Positions 8,030 to 17,850 are shown, counted from the first letter of the stretch. The stretch is 41,259 nucleotides of DNA from Bacteroidales bacterium (GCA_022783865.1 JALFYY010000011.1:1-41259), one strand, 5' to 3'. Notes: a model not told the origin generated them from the letters alone. Numbers and translations: made by a program.

Positions 8030-8725
8030 TTAAGAGTGCTTTTGCTTTGCCGTATTAGTCCGACGGATAGCAATATAGGCTATGGCGCAAAACAATAGCA
8101 GTCCGAGAGGCATTTCGCCTACAGGTGAATCAAAGTCAGGATCGTTGGTCTCGTCGCCATCGTCAGGGTCACCGCCGTCGATAATGATTTTGCGTCGAGC
8201 AAGAGTCGGCGATTCTTCTTCCTCTTCTGCTGCAACTTGCTGATTGTGCCAACGGTCAATAAACGATGTGGTCTGAGGTATGGCTACAACCGTCACAGAT
8301 TCGCTCAGTGACGACGATTGTGCTGAAGTAGTAAGAGCCGTAGAGGTGTTTCCGCCGACAGAAGAACCCATGGTGGTCCATGTTTGTTTGTGGCTGGTTT
8401 GCCATAGCTCTTGTGCGTTATATTGCGGCGTATAAAGGTAGTTAGTAGCCTTTCCGGCGTTTACTTTGATGTTATGGCGAGGCAAACCGTTGCTTTCGAT
8501 TGTCGGAACATTCTCGCCGGCACAAGTTGGCATGTGCTGGGCAGCAAAAGGCACTGATGGATTGAAACCGATATTGGGTGTTTCAACCTGTTGCACAGTT
8601 GCTTGCGGCGCAGAAGCCGTAGGGGCATTCGGTATCTTGTTGGTAGCCGGCGTAATGTTTACAGCTGCCGCATTGATGTGGCAGAACAAGAGAATAGATA
8701 TGGTAAGTTTAGTATATGCTTTCAT
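8030..8725 (-). CDS. secreted protein with acidic linker and C-terminal membrane tail
   Basis: A 231-residue protein of unknown function. It has a signal peptide (residues 1-20, MKAYTKLTISILLFCHINAA), a low-complexity Ser/Thr/Ala/Gln-rich middle without recognisable domains, and a striking C-terminus: EEEEE, then LARRKIIIDGGDPDDGDE, a short spacer, PVGEMPLG, one hydrophobic helix and a basic end (RRTNTAKQKHS). Tails of the form 'D/G-rich, P-(V/L)-G-(D/E), hydrophobic helix, Arg/Lys' recur in Bacteroidota envelope proteins and resemble C-terminal sorting or anchoring signals. It starts 11 bp after the LRR gene stop, so the two are almost certainly co-transcribed and may work together at the cell surface. 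No similarity beyond the tail pattern is claimed. Confidence 0.8.
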   Translation of the reverse strand: MKAYTKLTISILLFCHINAAAVNITPATNKIPNAPTASAPQATVQQVETPNIGFNPSVPFAAQHMPTCAGENVPTIESNGLPRHNIKVNAGKATNYLYTPQYNAQELWQTSHKQTWTTMGSSVGGNTSTALTTSAQSSSLSESVTVVAIPQTTSFIDRWHNQQVAAEEEEESPTLARRKIIIDGGDPDDGDETNDPDFDSPVGEMPLGLLLFCAIAYIAIRRTNTAKQKHS

Positions 8726-8736
8726 CGTTTATCGGT

Positions 8737-11700
8737 TTATTGTACAATGGTGCGTAGCAGTTGATTGTCTGTTGCAGTTTGCAGGCGGACCAGATAATAA
8801 CCATCCGGCAAACTGAAGCGCATGGTGGAATAACAATGGTTAGCGTTGTGTATGAGGCGTCCGTTGATATCGTAGATATAAAGAGTTGTGTTCTCAGGGA
8901 TACGCGATATCAGCAAAGTGCCGTTTTCGCTGCATGCAAAGGCTTGCAAGGCAGCGTTGTCGTTGATGGCGGTAGTTGTATCAGGGCTCTTGCGCTTTAC
9001 TACTTGCAGATAGAAACGTGCATCGTTTGTAGGTTCGGTGGTAGTAAAGCAGTAGTTGTCGTAGAGTAGGTTGGTAGTGCTGCCTGTTTGCGTATCGGTC
9101 AGCCAAATGGCTTCTACTCGCTCAATATCGTAATCGTCGTTGTATTTGAAGCAGAGTGTGCTTTTGGTGTCGGCTGTGCGGAAACCAAGCGGAATGATTT
9201 GTGCCGCTTGCTCGGGGGCAAGGGCGCAGTAGGCGAGCGGAGTGGTGCCAAGCAAGGTATAGAGGCTGAGCGTTTCTGTTCCACCGAAGATTTTGGCAAG
9301 GTCGGCATTGAAGTCGTATTTCTCCGTGAAACCGTCACCAATGAGGATACCGGTTTTGTCGATGGCGTTGGTGCTTTCAAGTACGATACCCGTCATCAGA
9401 TCGTCGTTGTCCGAGTATGCAGCAGGTGCTTTGCGAGGTGCTAACGCTATATTGTGTACGGCGGGAGCTCCAATGGTGAGCGTTCCGTTACCGATGCTCT
9501 GTACGAAGAAGGGCATAAATGCCGGTAGGTTGGCTTTGGAAGCTTCTTCGTGAAGATAGGTCTTGTAGTGGTCGGTGGAGCGTACCACGTAGCGCACATC
9601 GGTATTTTGTTCTTCCCATTTGCCTTCGGCATTGGGTGCCCAATAGCCATATTGCAGCAAGTTCGGTTCAATGCCCGTAAGGTCTGCCATCCAAGGATTG
9701 CCAATCAGGTTCCAGTTGGCATTCATCTCTTTCTCTGCCTGATAGGCTTTGATGGTGATGGTCTTGTCGGTGTTCCAGTTGGTGAGCGGGAAACGCACGG
9801 CAGCCAAACTCTGTTGCTTGCCGTTCCATTTGCGCGGCGTAGCAAAGAGGGCATAGCCTTTGCCTGCTTCGAAGGTGAAGTTGGCATTGGTGAGTTTCTC
9901 CCAGCCAGATTGACCTGTGGCACGTGTTTCGCCGTCGTAAACCTTGATACCGATAGCCACTTCGTCGCCATTGGCATGCGTCACTTTGTTGGGGTCGGCA
10001 TTGCCCGGGAGTGCAACTGCATAGTATTGCTTGCGGTTGAGCAGACAGTCGTAGAACAGGTTAGATGCCGTTATGTTTTCGATGCCATAGGCTTGTGCAT
10101 GTTTGCCCGTAGTGGCATTGTCCCACAGAATGAGCGTATCTACATTCAAGGTGCTGTTCACTACCAAACTGCCACCTTCGTACACTTGCAATTTGCGCAG
10201 CGTAGCAGGATGGTCGATAGTGAGGGTAGAACCATCAAGGATAATTACTTCCTGATTGGTTGTGACGGTGGTAGGAAGAGTAGTATTGCGGTTGATGAGG
10301 ACAGGAATAGTAGTTGTCATCTTCATGCCGTCGTCTGCTGTAGTAATAAGTAGTTCCAATGTCTTGCTGGCATGGTTCGCTAATTTGTTGATATCCATGC
10401 GGAATACACCGGCATCTTTGCTCAGTATCTCTCCTTTGTCGGCATATTGGCTGTTGATACGTGCAATATAACTGCAATTGTTTGCCATATCCAATGTCTC
10501 TGTCTCCACATACACTCCGTCGGCGTCCCATCGGCAAACGTCGGCTACGTACACTTGTGCGGACGTACGAACAAAGTGGGCAGTAAATGTGGTTTGCTGA
10601 TAAACGATTACTTCTTCAGGATATTGGTCGTAGATAAACTCGGTAGCATTCTCGCTTTCGCGTACCCAATATTCAAATGCATAGTCTTCCGAACTTGGTT
10701 CGCAAGTGAGTTTGTAGGTACGGGTTGCACAGTCCCACGTGTAATTTGCCGTACCGGCACCTGCGGGAGCAACAGCGCATTTTACTTTGGTGGATACAAC
10801 AGAGGGGTTATTTTCAATGTCTCCGTCCAAGCCCCATATATGTCCTTCGGCAATGTCTTTCCAATAGTAGGCAGTGCGATACGCTTCCGTGGAAGTACAA
10901 GGAACAAAGAATGTACCATTGTCAAGCGTGTACGCTGTAAACTGCTGGCTTAACATAGTCGGGGGAACTTCGGCATAGATGTCAATAATATCTATATTTG
11001 TATTCGCAAAAGCAGCAGCATTAGTACTCGAAGTTGCACCCATTTTACGAAGTGTGCGAGGAAGAGTTACTCTCTCAAGTCCTTTCTCTCCATTAGTTTT
11101 CTTATGGTTGACGCCGACTCGATTAAATGCGAAGCCTTCAATTTCTTCTACTCCTTTTTCTATGACTATTTCTGATATATTGGCGCATGCTGTGAAAGCG
11201 TTATCAGAAATCTTTGTTATAGTTCCAGGAATACGCAATGTACCCTTGAATCCCCAACATCCATAAAAGGCTTCACGCTTTAGTGAAATGAGAGAATTTG
11301 ATAAAGTCAGTGTTTTAGGATTGCTTTTACTATGATAATATGCCCATTTAAAAGCTTTTGCTCCTATAGTATGAACAGTATTAGGAATTACTAAATCTCC
11401 TGCTAATTTTCCCCTTAATGATTCATCATCAAGGAAAAAAAATGCCCCATCTCCAATTTCCTCTAATCCTTCGTTAAGTTCCAAACTTGTTAATCCTGTG
11501 CATTCAGAAAATGCATAGTTACCAATCACTTTGACTGTACCAGGAATGATTAGTTTTCCCGCAATATTTTGACATTTTTTGAATGCATTGTTCCCAATTT
11601 TCTCCAATCCTTCGTTGAGTTCCAAACCTGTTAAACCTGTGCATTCTTGGAAAGCATAGTTTCCAATTGTTTTGAGAGTGCTTGGCATATTCAATTTTCC

Positions 11701-12144
11701 AGTGATATTGTATTGACTGAAAGCATACTCTCCAATTTCCTCCAATCCTTCGTTTGGCTCAAAACCGGCTAATCCACTACATTCATAAAAGGCGTATTTA
11801 TCAATTTTTCTGATAGTATTCGGAATAGTTAGTGTTCCCGTAATGTTGTTACATTTCATGAATGCATAGGCACCGATTACTGTTACAGGAACTTTTTTCT
11901 TGTTAGGTCCTGCTACCGAATCAGGAATAACAAGGTCGTGGATTACAGGTATATTCCTGTCTACTGTTGGCATGGTACCAATCTTAAAAACACCTTCTGC
12001 AGCCTTGCCATAAATCATAGCATAGGCGTCATCTGTTCCATATTTATCAATAAGATACGTGAAATTATCATCTTCTATTTGCACATAACCCCAAACTGGT
12101 AACAGCATCATAAGGCAAGCAAACAAACTAATAACTCTTTTCAT
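8737..12144 (-). CDS. BspA-type leucine-rich-repeat surface protein, T9SS cargo
   Basis: A 1135-residue exported protein. The ATG at 12144 gives a clear signal peptide (MKRVISLFACLMMLLPVWG). Residues about 50-400 hold BspA/LRR_5 repeats, with motifs such as VIGNYAFSECTGLTSLEL, IPGTVKVIG and NEGLEEIG alternating every 22-23 residues. A Listeria-Bacteroides-like beta module follows (about 445-525: CAVAPAGAGTANYTWDC...FTAHFV), then long beta-rich regions. The end (about 1070-1135) looks like a type A sorting domain: IYDINGRLIHNAN...LPDGYYLVRLQT. Such proteins serve in adhesion. The LRR part is clearly more AT-rich than the rest (see findings). It is the first gene of a two-gene unit with the tailed protein at 8030-8725. 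Confidence 0.9.
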   Translation of the reverse strand: MKRVISLFACLMMLLPVWGYVQIEDDNFTYLIDKYGTDDAYAMIYGKAAEGVFKIGTMPTVDRNIPVIHDLVIPDSVAGPNKKKVPVTVIGAYAFMKCNNITGTLTIPNTIRKIDKYAFYECSGLAGFEPNEGLEEIGEYAFSQYNITGKLNMPSTLKTIGNYAFQECTGLTGLELNEGLEKIGNNAFKKCQNIAGKLIIPGTVKVIGNYAFSECTGLTSLELNEGLEEIGDGAFFFLDDESLRGKLAGDLVIPNTVHTIGAKAFKWAYYHSKSNPKTLTLSNSLISLKREAFYGCWGFKGTLRIPGTITKISDNAFTACANISEIVIEKGVEEIEGFAFNRVGVNHKKTNGEKGLERVTLPRTLRKMGATSSTNAAAFANTNIDIIDIYAEVPPTMLSQQFTAYTLDNGTFFVPCTSTEAYRTAYYWKDIAEGHIWGLDGDIENNPSVVSTKVKCAVAPAGAGTANYTWDCATRTYKLTCEPSSEDYAFEYWVRESENATEFIYDQYPEEVIVYQQTTFTAHFVRTSAQVYVADVCRWDADGVYVETETLDMANNCSYIARINSQYADKGEILSKDAGVFRMDINKLANHASKTLELLITTADDGMKMTTTIPVLINRNTTLPTTVTTNQEVIILDGSTLTIDHPATLRKLQVYEGGSLVVNSTLNVDTLILWDNATTGKHAQAYGIENITASNLFYDCLLNRKQYYAVALPGNADPNKVTHANGDEVAIGIKVYDGETRATGQSGWEKLTNANFTFEAGKGYALFATPRKWNGKQQSLAAVRFPLTNWNTDKTITIKAYQAEKEMNANWNLIGNPWMADLTGIEPNLLQYGYWAPNAEGKWEEQNTDVRYVVRSTDHYKTYLHEEASKANLPAFMPFFVQSIGNGTLTIGAPAVHNIALAPRKAPAAYSDNDDLMTGIVLESTNAIDKTGILIGDGFTEKYDFNADLAKIFGGTETLSLYTLLGTTPLAYCALAPEQAAQIIPLGFRTADTKSTLCFKYNDDYDIERVEAIWLTDTQTGSTTNLLYDNYCFTTTEPTNDARFYLQVVKRKSPDTTTAINDNAALQAFACSENGTLLISRIPENTTLYIYDINGRLIHNANHCYSTMRFSLPDGYYLVRLQTATDNQLLRTIVQ

Positions 12145-12307
12145 AACTAACAAAGTGTTTTGTTTTATTTATATATACTTCCGTTGATCACTCATGAGAG
12201 TTTGTAAACAAATCTCGTAGAGGTGTTAAACTTTTAAGTACCAGCGATTTATGAATCGTTCGTACTAACATACTATGTGCTTGTAAATGAGCCCACATTT
12301 CAACTTG

Positions 12308-12339
12308 CAAAGATAAATTAAATAATTTAATTATACAAG
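12308..12339 (-). promoter_or_regulatory. promoter of the LRR-protein operon
   Basis: On the minus strand, TATCTTTG (12308-12315) lies 20 bp from CTTG (12336-12339). The leader of about 155 bases contains an imperfect hairpin at 12236-12264 (AGTAC...GTACT ends, AGCGATT / AATCGTT inside). The rest of the 487-base gap up to 12631 holds array D and no gene I can support. Confidence 0.6.
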
Positions 12340-12525
12340 CATTGTTGTAGAAAAAATATGCTTCCCCTTTGGCTTACCTATTGATAATGCGACTATTGCT
12401 CTATCAAGGGTTGCGTAGGGTGTACAAGAATCACTCTGATGCCGATACCGTCGTCTGCGTTTTACCATACGATGCTACATGTAAGGTATAAGGATAATAT
12501 CTGTAAGTGATATGATGCTACGCTT

Positions 12526-12569
12526 AATAGTGCGTTAATTGTACGTTAATAGTGCGTTTATTGTGCGTA
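12526..12569. repeat. 11-bp-period tandem array D
   Basis: Four clear 11-base units: AATAGTGCGTT, AATTGTACGTT, AATAGTGCGTT, TATTGTGCGTA. Weaker 11-base echoes extend on both sides (from about 12482 to 12591). It lies just past the end of the DedA-family gene. Confidence 0.75.
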
Positions 12570-12631
12570 GATGTTAGGTGAATGATTGCTACTGCAAAGC
12601 CGACAGGGATATAATAGATAGGTGCATGATG

Positions 12632-13072
12632 CTATGATAATATCCAGCCGTTGAGATACATCCAGACGATATAGCGCAAGGTTTTGCCCACTGCCATGCT
12701 GAAGAAAACTATCCACCAGCGGCAACGCATGAAACCTGCTGCAACGGCGATGGCGTCGCCGATAAAGGGAACAAACGAAAAGAATGCAAACCAATCGCCG
12801 TATTTTCTGAAACGCCCCTGATATTTAACCACTGTTTCGTGCTTTACTTTCAGCAGGCGTTCTGCCCATTCTATTTTGCAGAGCCTGCCGATACCGTAGC
12901 AAGTCATGCCGCCTAACGTGTTGCCGATACTCGCAAAAAGTACCAATAGCCAAGGGTCCAAGCCGGCATAGAACAGACCGGTGAACACAGCCTCGCTACT
13001 GAATGGAATGATAGTTGCAGCCAGAAAAGCAGCAATCATTACACCCGCATATCCCAAACTGATCAGGTCCAT
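12632..13072 (-). CDS. YqaA/DedA-type (VTT domain) membrane protein
   Basis: A small integral membrane protein of 146 residues, at the length of the YqaA branch of the SNARE-associated/VTT superfamily. Hydrophobic segments lie at about 4-28, 37-60, 95-115 and 120-140. The conserved core is visible: 'IPFSSEA', 'GNTLGGMTCYGIGR', and 'FFSFVPFIGDAIAVAAGFMR', the re-entrant loop motif with Pro, Gly and Asp. Members of this superfamily are linked to lipid-carrier flipping and envelope homeostasis; YqaA itself is uncharacterised. It starts 43 bp after the beta-barrel gene and likely shares its transcript. Confidence 0.88.
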   Translation of the reverse strand: MDLISLGYAGVMIAAFLAATIIPFSSEAVFTGLFYAGLDPWLLVLFASIGNTLGGMTCYGIGRLCKIEWAERLLKVKHETVVKYQGRFRKYGDWFAFFSFVPFIGDAIAVAAGFMRCRWWIVFFSMAVGKTLRYIVWMYLNGWILS

Positions 13073-13115
13073 GGCTCACACATATCAGAATGTCGGCAAA
13101 GACTCCGTCAACCTC

Positions 13116-14810
13116 TCAGAAAGTCCAACTCACGCCTGCTATGAAATTGATGCCTTCTGCCTGATAACCATAGAAGATATCGTGTTTCCGATGCAGGTAG
13201 TTATTGAGCTGCAAGTAGCAAGATAGCCATTTGTTGATATTGTATTGCGCTCCTATATTCAGGTCGATAGTCGGTTTGAGGCGGATATTCTCGTCTCCGA
13301 CCAACGCATAGCGCCCGCCGGCAAAGTAGTTGTCGGAATAGAGCGAAATCTTGCTGTTGATTTTGGCATCAATGCGCAACGTAACTTCCCACGACGGACG
13401 ATAGTAGGCATACATATAGTCCTTGACAATCCATTTGTTGTAATGCCCGTCAAGCGAGATATTTACGATATCTTGATAGTGGTAGTTTGCCTGTCCGCCT
13501 ACTTTCCAGCATTGGCTGTTAGAACCTACGAGCGTAAAGTACCCCGACGGCTCAGAAGCACTTTCTGCCTTGTAGAAGATATCGTACATAAAATTGATAT
13601 AGTGGGCATAGATATCGATGAGCAGATTGGCTTGCGGGCGGATTTTGAAACCCAAGAAAGCATCCACCGGCATATAGGTACGCTGTGTGGCATTGGTGAG
13701 TTCCAATTCCGGATACAGGTAGTAGTTGAACTGATAGTTCTCTTTGACCGAACTGACAATGTAGTCACCCACGGCACCACCATAGAAGGCGAGCCAGTCT
13801 TTGGTGAGTTGTGCTTCGAAATCCACATTGGGCGACGGCAGGCAAACCTTGCTGCCCGTTCGCACGGCAAAGTCGATATTCACACCGGCATGAATGCGGA
13901 AACGTTTGCCTTGATATTCGTAAAAAGGCTCTATCTTGATAACGTGGTTATCCCGCACTACAGTATCGTTACCATGTGCTTTTGCCACTGTCCAATCAGG
14001 CTTCTCAAGCGAGTATAAACGATTCTGCACCAATAGCTTGCCTCCAACGTAGTGATCGCCCAATTTCCAATTGAGCATTGCCTGCGTATTGATTTGGTGC
14101 TCCGTGGCAACATTGCCGATAACAAAGGCTTCGTAGCCGGTTTGAGCATAGTAGCGCACATCTTGGTTAGGCAGCGAACGGAAGCCTATCTTTGTATCCA
14201 CCTCCCACTGCGTAGCCTTGTCCTGAGGCTGAAAATCGCTATAGCGTCGCAAACCTTCGAACACACCTTTGCCTTTCCCGGGGTCGGTATAACTGAAGTA
14301 CTTGCCATAACGCGTGAAATAGCGGTTCCTGCCGTCCACTCCGAAATAGAAATTGGTATTCGTGAGGAGTTTGGAGAAATTGATACCCAACTCTGAACGG
14401 CTCAGTGTCTTGCGCCCCCATTGTCCTAAGTGATTGGCATTGATATCGAAGATAATGTCTTTCTTTTCAGTGAGTTGGTAGTTGAAATTAAAGAGCGTGT
14501 TCGTGTGTCCGATGCCGCCTTGCAAAAAGCCGTGCATGGGGCGTGGCTGACCGAACTTCACCGATGAATAGCCCAGTCGGTTGACATTGAAATCGGTGTT
14601 CAGCGGTGTAGTGTACTGCGAGTAACGGATGGGCAATGTCTCAATCTCCGGCTCGTAGGCCCGGGGTGTTACGTTGATTTTGCCCGCACTCTCTATCACA
14701 GGTTGAAACTCCCTTTCCACAGTTACACTGCGGTGAATCAATGAGTCGGTTTGTGCCGGCAGACTAAGGCTCAACAAACTGATGAGCAATATATTAATCG
14801 TTTTCTTCAT
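13116..14810 (-). CDS. outer-membrane beta-barrel protein (TonB-receptor-like, no plug)
   Basis: A 564-residue protein with a signal peptide (MKKTINILLISLLSLSLPAQ) and a body made of alternating aromatic/polar beta-strands (for example YYAQTGYEAFVIGNVATEHQ and LLIDIYAHYINFMYDIFY). It ends in a terminal aromatic residue (AGVSWTF), the usual barrel-assembly signal. It lacks a recognisable plug domain or TonB box, so it is probably not an active TonB-dependent receptor. Its start overlaps the end of the upstream TPR gene by 17 bp, which suggests translational coupling. The TPR/barrel pair recurs in Bacteroidota but has no settled function that I can name. Confidence 0.85.
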   Translation of the reverse strand: MKKTINILLISLLSLSLPAQTDSLIHRSVTVEREFQPVIESAGKINVTPRAYEPEIETLPIRYSQYTTPLNTDFNVNRLGYSSVKFGQPRPMHGFLQGGIGHTNTLFNFNYQLTEKKDIIFDINANHLGQWGRKTLSRSELGINFSKLLTNTNFYFGVDGRNRYFTRYGKYFSYTDPGKGKGVFEGLRRYSDFQPQDKATQWEVDTKIGFRSLPNQDVRYYAQTGYEAFVIGNVATEHQINTQAMLNWKLGDHYVGGKLLVQNRLYSLEKPDWTVAKAHGNDTVVRDNHVIKIEPFYEYQGKRFRIHAGVNIDFAVRTGSKVCLPSPNVDFEAQLTKDWLAFYGGAVGDYIVSSVKENYQFNYYLYPELELTNATQRTYMPVDAFLGFKIRPQANLLIDIYAHYINFMYDIFYKAESASEPSGYFTLVGSNSQCWKVGGQANYHYQDIVNISLDGHYNKWIVKDYMYAYYRPSWEVTLRIDAKINSKISLYSDNYFAGGRYALVGDENIRLKPTIDLNIGAQYNINKWLSCYLQLNNYLHRKHDIFYGYQAEGINFIAGVSWTF

Positions 14811-17800
14811 CTTCTTCGGTGGTTTTATCGGTTCTGTTTTCTCGTTCTTCTATCGCTTGCAGGCGTTCAGTGATGAGGCTCTGGATTTCATCTTGTGCCT
14901 TATAGTTGCTCTGCAAACTGAGCAGATATTGTTTTGCTTGGAAATCATCGCCTCGTTCTGCATAGATATCCGACAGCAATACGAAAGCTTTGGCTAACCA
15001 GAACTGATGCCGTGTATTCATTCGGGCAAAACTCATGATTTCTTCCTCCGAGTGCTGCATTTCGCCCATGCGGAAATACGCCTCACACAGCAGATATTTC
15101 GCTTCTGCTCCGGTGGCGGTCCGGGCTTCCCTGCTCAACGCCTGCAAGTCGGCAAGCGAATGCATATATTGCTCTTGTGCTATATATGCCTTGGCACGGT
15201 TGTATTGCGCCTCCTGGCAAACCGTTGCCGGCGAAGTGGCATCATCGATGATTTGCGTGGCAATCTCCACTGTCTTCTGGTGGTTACCAAGGAAGTAACT
15301 GCATCGCAGTACGCCCAATCGGGCGGCGTTCGTAGCGGTTTGCGTACCAGCAAGCTGTTGCAATCGCTCAAAATATGTCAGGGCGGTAGCATAGTCCTGC
15401 AAGTCGTAGGCAATCTCTGCGGCACGCATACAAGCCTCTTCCATATAGGGGTTGCCTTCTGTCTCGCAAAGTGCTTGGTAGGCGGTCAGTGCTTTTTGGT
15501 TTTCACCTAATTGTGAATAGCTGTCGGCTAAATAATATTGTGCCATCGTGCAGTAGCGTCCGCCTTTGCAGTACTGCGCAATATACGTCTGCAATCCCTC
15601 TGCCGCCTCTTTGTATTTGCCCAGTATATATTGGCGTTCGGCGGCAATATAGGTAATCGAGTCCTCACGGCTGTTCGTGGCGATGTTCACGCCGCCCAAG
15701 GTCTTGATGTAAGCCAGATACTCGTTGATGTTGTTTGTCTCGATATAAGCCGATTCCAAGCCTTCCAGAGCGGAGTATGCCTCTTCGCTGTTGGGGTATT
15801 TTTTGATGACTGCCTTGTATGCCGCAATGGCTTGCGAATAGTCTTGGATATTATAGTAAATCATACCCTTCTCCAAAGCCGCCTTGCGTACTAAGTTCGA
15901 CCGTGGGTACTTTCTGAGCAAGCGGTCGTACGCATCAATCGCCTCTTTGTTGTTGTCTTGTTGCAACTGTGCACGGGCAATCTCGTAGAGTGCATCGTCG
16001 GCATAGTCCGATTTCGGGAAAGTCTTCAGTAGCTGTTCCAAAGTCTCCACCTTGTTGCCGTAGCGTTTCTGCAGTCCCGACGCATAGCCTTGTTGGAACA
16101 TGGCATAATCGGCTCTTTCGCCGTTTTGTCCGGCAGATTGGGCATAGTAGTTCTCGGCTTGTTTGAATTGCCGCTGGTTGAAATAGCAGTCTCCTATCCT
16201 GCTCAACGCGTCCGCATAAGTGGCTTCTGCCTTGTCTGCCGCCTTCGTATAGCTGACGAAATACGGAATGGCTCTTTCATATTGCTTTTGGGCAAACAGG
16301 ATGTAGCCCATCGAGTAGTTCACTAAGTTGTAGTTTTGGCTTGTTTTCGCATCGCCTTGTGCCAGGAAGGCTTCCAAGTCGGCTTGTGCCTTAGCGTATT
16401 GCTGCAGATGATAGTAGCATTCGGCACGCAGATACAGACTCTCGGTCTTATAGACTGACGCCTTCTTTTCGTTCTGGATGACGAGCGAAAGATACTCCTG
16501 CGCCTGTGGCATGTTCCCTTGGAAAAAGGCGTCGGCGCCTATCTGATAGCGAAGATATTGCTTCGTGGTTTCCAGTTTGTCCGTAGTCTGTTCTATCTTC
16601 TCCAAAGTCTCCAATGCCGAAATATAGTTCTTCGAACTCATGAATACATTGCTCATCAACTCGTATGCCTCTTTCCGGTGCGCCGATTCGGGATACTCCG
16701 TCAGGAAATCCGTAAAGGCGGTTATGCTCTCGCCGAAGGCTGACGACGATTCGTAAGTGGTCAGGGCGTAATTGAACATGGCTTCCTCGCGTATCTGCGG
16801 GTCGAAACGGTACCTGATGGCAGCGCTGTACGATATTTTTGCTTGCTCGTTCTGTGCCAAATGAACATAGGCATTGCCCAAATGGTAACAGGTGTTTTCC
16901 GTGAGAAGGTCGTTCTCTTTCTTTACTTTGTTCAGATACTTCACGGCATTTGCCCAGTCCTTCGTCTGGTAATACGACATGCCCAACAAATACATATCGT
17001 TCCTTACCAACTCCCGATTCTGTCGGCTGAACAGTTTTTCGTACTCCGACAAATGCTCTATCGCCTTGTCGTAACGCCCTTCCTGATAATAGATTTCGCC
17101 CAAGATGCGGTGCAACTCGCCGTTGTTCTCGTTTTCCGGATTATTCGACAGCAAGTACTCGGCTCTTTCATATACCTCATCGTATTGCTTCTGGGCGTAA
17201 TAGATTTGAATAACATAATAGGGCACGATGTTCCTGTACTGCGCCGTATGTTCTATCGCCAGAAATTCGGGCAGTGCCTTGCCGTAGTTCTCCACCGTAT
17301 ATTGGCAAAAAGCGTAATAGTACCTTGCCGAAAGGGTGTATTTGCTTTGTGTTGCCTTGAGTTGGCTGAAATAACGCAATGCCTGTTGCGGTTCATTGGT
17401 TTGCAGATAATCGTAACCCAGATGGAACAGATAATCAGCCTGATGCGGACGGAACAGCTCGTTTTCCCGGGCGAGTTTCAGTTCTTTGAGGGCGCGTTTG
17501 TATTTGCCGCTCTCTGAGAGCAGGATGCCTTGCATGAAATGTATCTCTGAGGCGTAAGGCGTATACGGATAACGGAGCAGATAGGCCTGCAACTGTTTGT
17601 CCGTATTTTTCTTGCGCATCTCAAAGCCGTTCGCAATCTGGAAGAAAGCGGCTTCTTCCTCGTGCAGACGGTCGCCCCGTTCCGACAAGTACGATTGCAA
17701 TGTTCTGTACGAAGCCGTATATTGCCCTTGTTGATAGAGGCTCACGCCCTCGTTGTACAGGGCTTCCGGCGAACTGTATATGTACGACATCTGAGCCAGC

Positions 17801-17850
17801 AGACTCATAGCCGACAACAGAATGATAACTGATAATCCAAAGCGTCTCAT
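14794..17850 (-). CDS. large tetratricopeptide-repeat periplasmic protein
   Basis: A 1018-residue exported protein. The ATG at 17850 is chosen because it gives a signal peptide (MRRFGLSVIILLSAMSLLAQ); a TTG-started extension is unlikely. The rest is almost wholly helical TPR units of about 34-36 residues, with typical Tyr/Ala/Pro positions: ALYNEGVSLYQQGQYTASYRTL, AIEHLSEYEKLFSRQN, YYNIQDYSQAIAAYKAVIKKYPNSEEAYSALEG, and many more. The last 15 residues are very acidic. Such arrays are protein-protein scaffolds. The overlapping barrel gene suggests a periplasmic scaffold working with an outer-membrane partner. A TATCTTTG element at 17872-17879 (minus strand) lies about 22 bases before the ATG. 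Confidence 0.93.
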   Translation of the reverse strand: MRRFGLSVIILLSAMSLLAQMSYIYSSPEALYNEGVSLYQQGQYTASYRTLQSYLSERGDRLHEEEAAFFQIANGFEMRKKNTDKQLQAYLLRYPYTPYASEIHFMQGILLSESGKYKRALKELKLARENELFRPHQADYLFHLGYDYLQTNEPQQALRYFSQLKATQSKYTLSARYYYAFCQYTVENYGKALPEFLAIEHTAQYRNIVPYYVIQIYYAQKQYDEVYERAEYLLSNNPENENNGELHRILGEIYYQEGRYDKAIEHLSEYEKLFSRQNRELVRNDMYLLGMSYYQTKDWANAVKYLNKVKKENDLLTENTCYHLGNAYVHLAQNEQAKISYSAAIRYRFDPQIREEAMFNYALTTYESSSAFGESITAFTDFLTEYPESAHRKEAYELMSNVFMSSKNYISALETLEKIEQTTDKLETTKQYLRYQIGADAFFQGNMPQAQEYLSLVIQNEKKASVYKTESLYLRAECYYHLQQYAKAQADLEAFLAQGDAKTSQNYNLVNYSMGYILFAQKQYERAIPYFVSYTKAADKAEATYADALSRIGDCYFNQRQFKQAENYYAQSAGQNGERADYAMFQQGYASGLQKRYGNKVETLEQLLKTFPKSDYADDALYEIARAQLQQDNNKEAIDAYDRLLRKYPRSNLVRKAALEKGMIYYNIQDYSQAIAAYKAVIKKYPNSEEAYSALEGLESAYIETNNINEYLAYIKTLGGVNIATNSREDSITYIAAERQYILGKYKEAAEGLQTYIAQYCKGGRYCTMAQYYLADSYSQLGENQKALTAYQALCETEGNPYMEEACMRAAEIAYDLQDYATALTYFERLQQLAGTQTATNAARLGVLRCSYFLGNHQKTVEIATQIIDDATSPATVCQEAQYNRAKAYIAQEQYMHSLADLQALSREARTATGAEAKYLLCEAYFRMGEMQHSEEEIMSFARMNTRHQFWLAKAFVLLSDIYAERGDDFQAKQYLLSLQSNYKAQDEIQSLITERLQAIEERENRTDKTTEEDEEND

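Noticed and set aside
9550..10353. 267-residue open frame opposite the LRR-protein gene
   Set aside because: Shadow of a long gene with signal peptide and sorting domain; the composition is that of an antisense frame.
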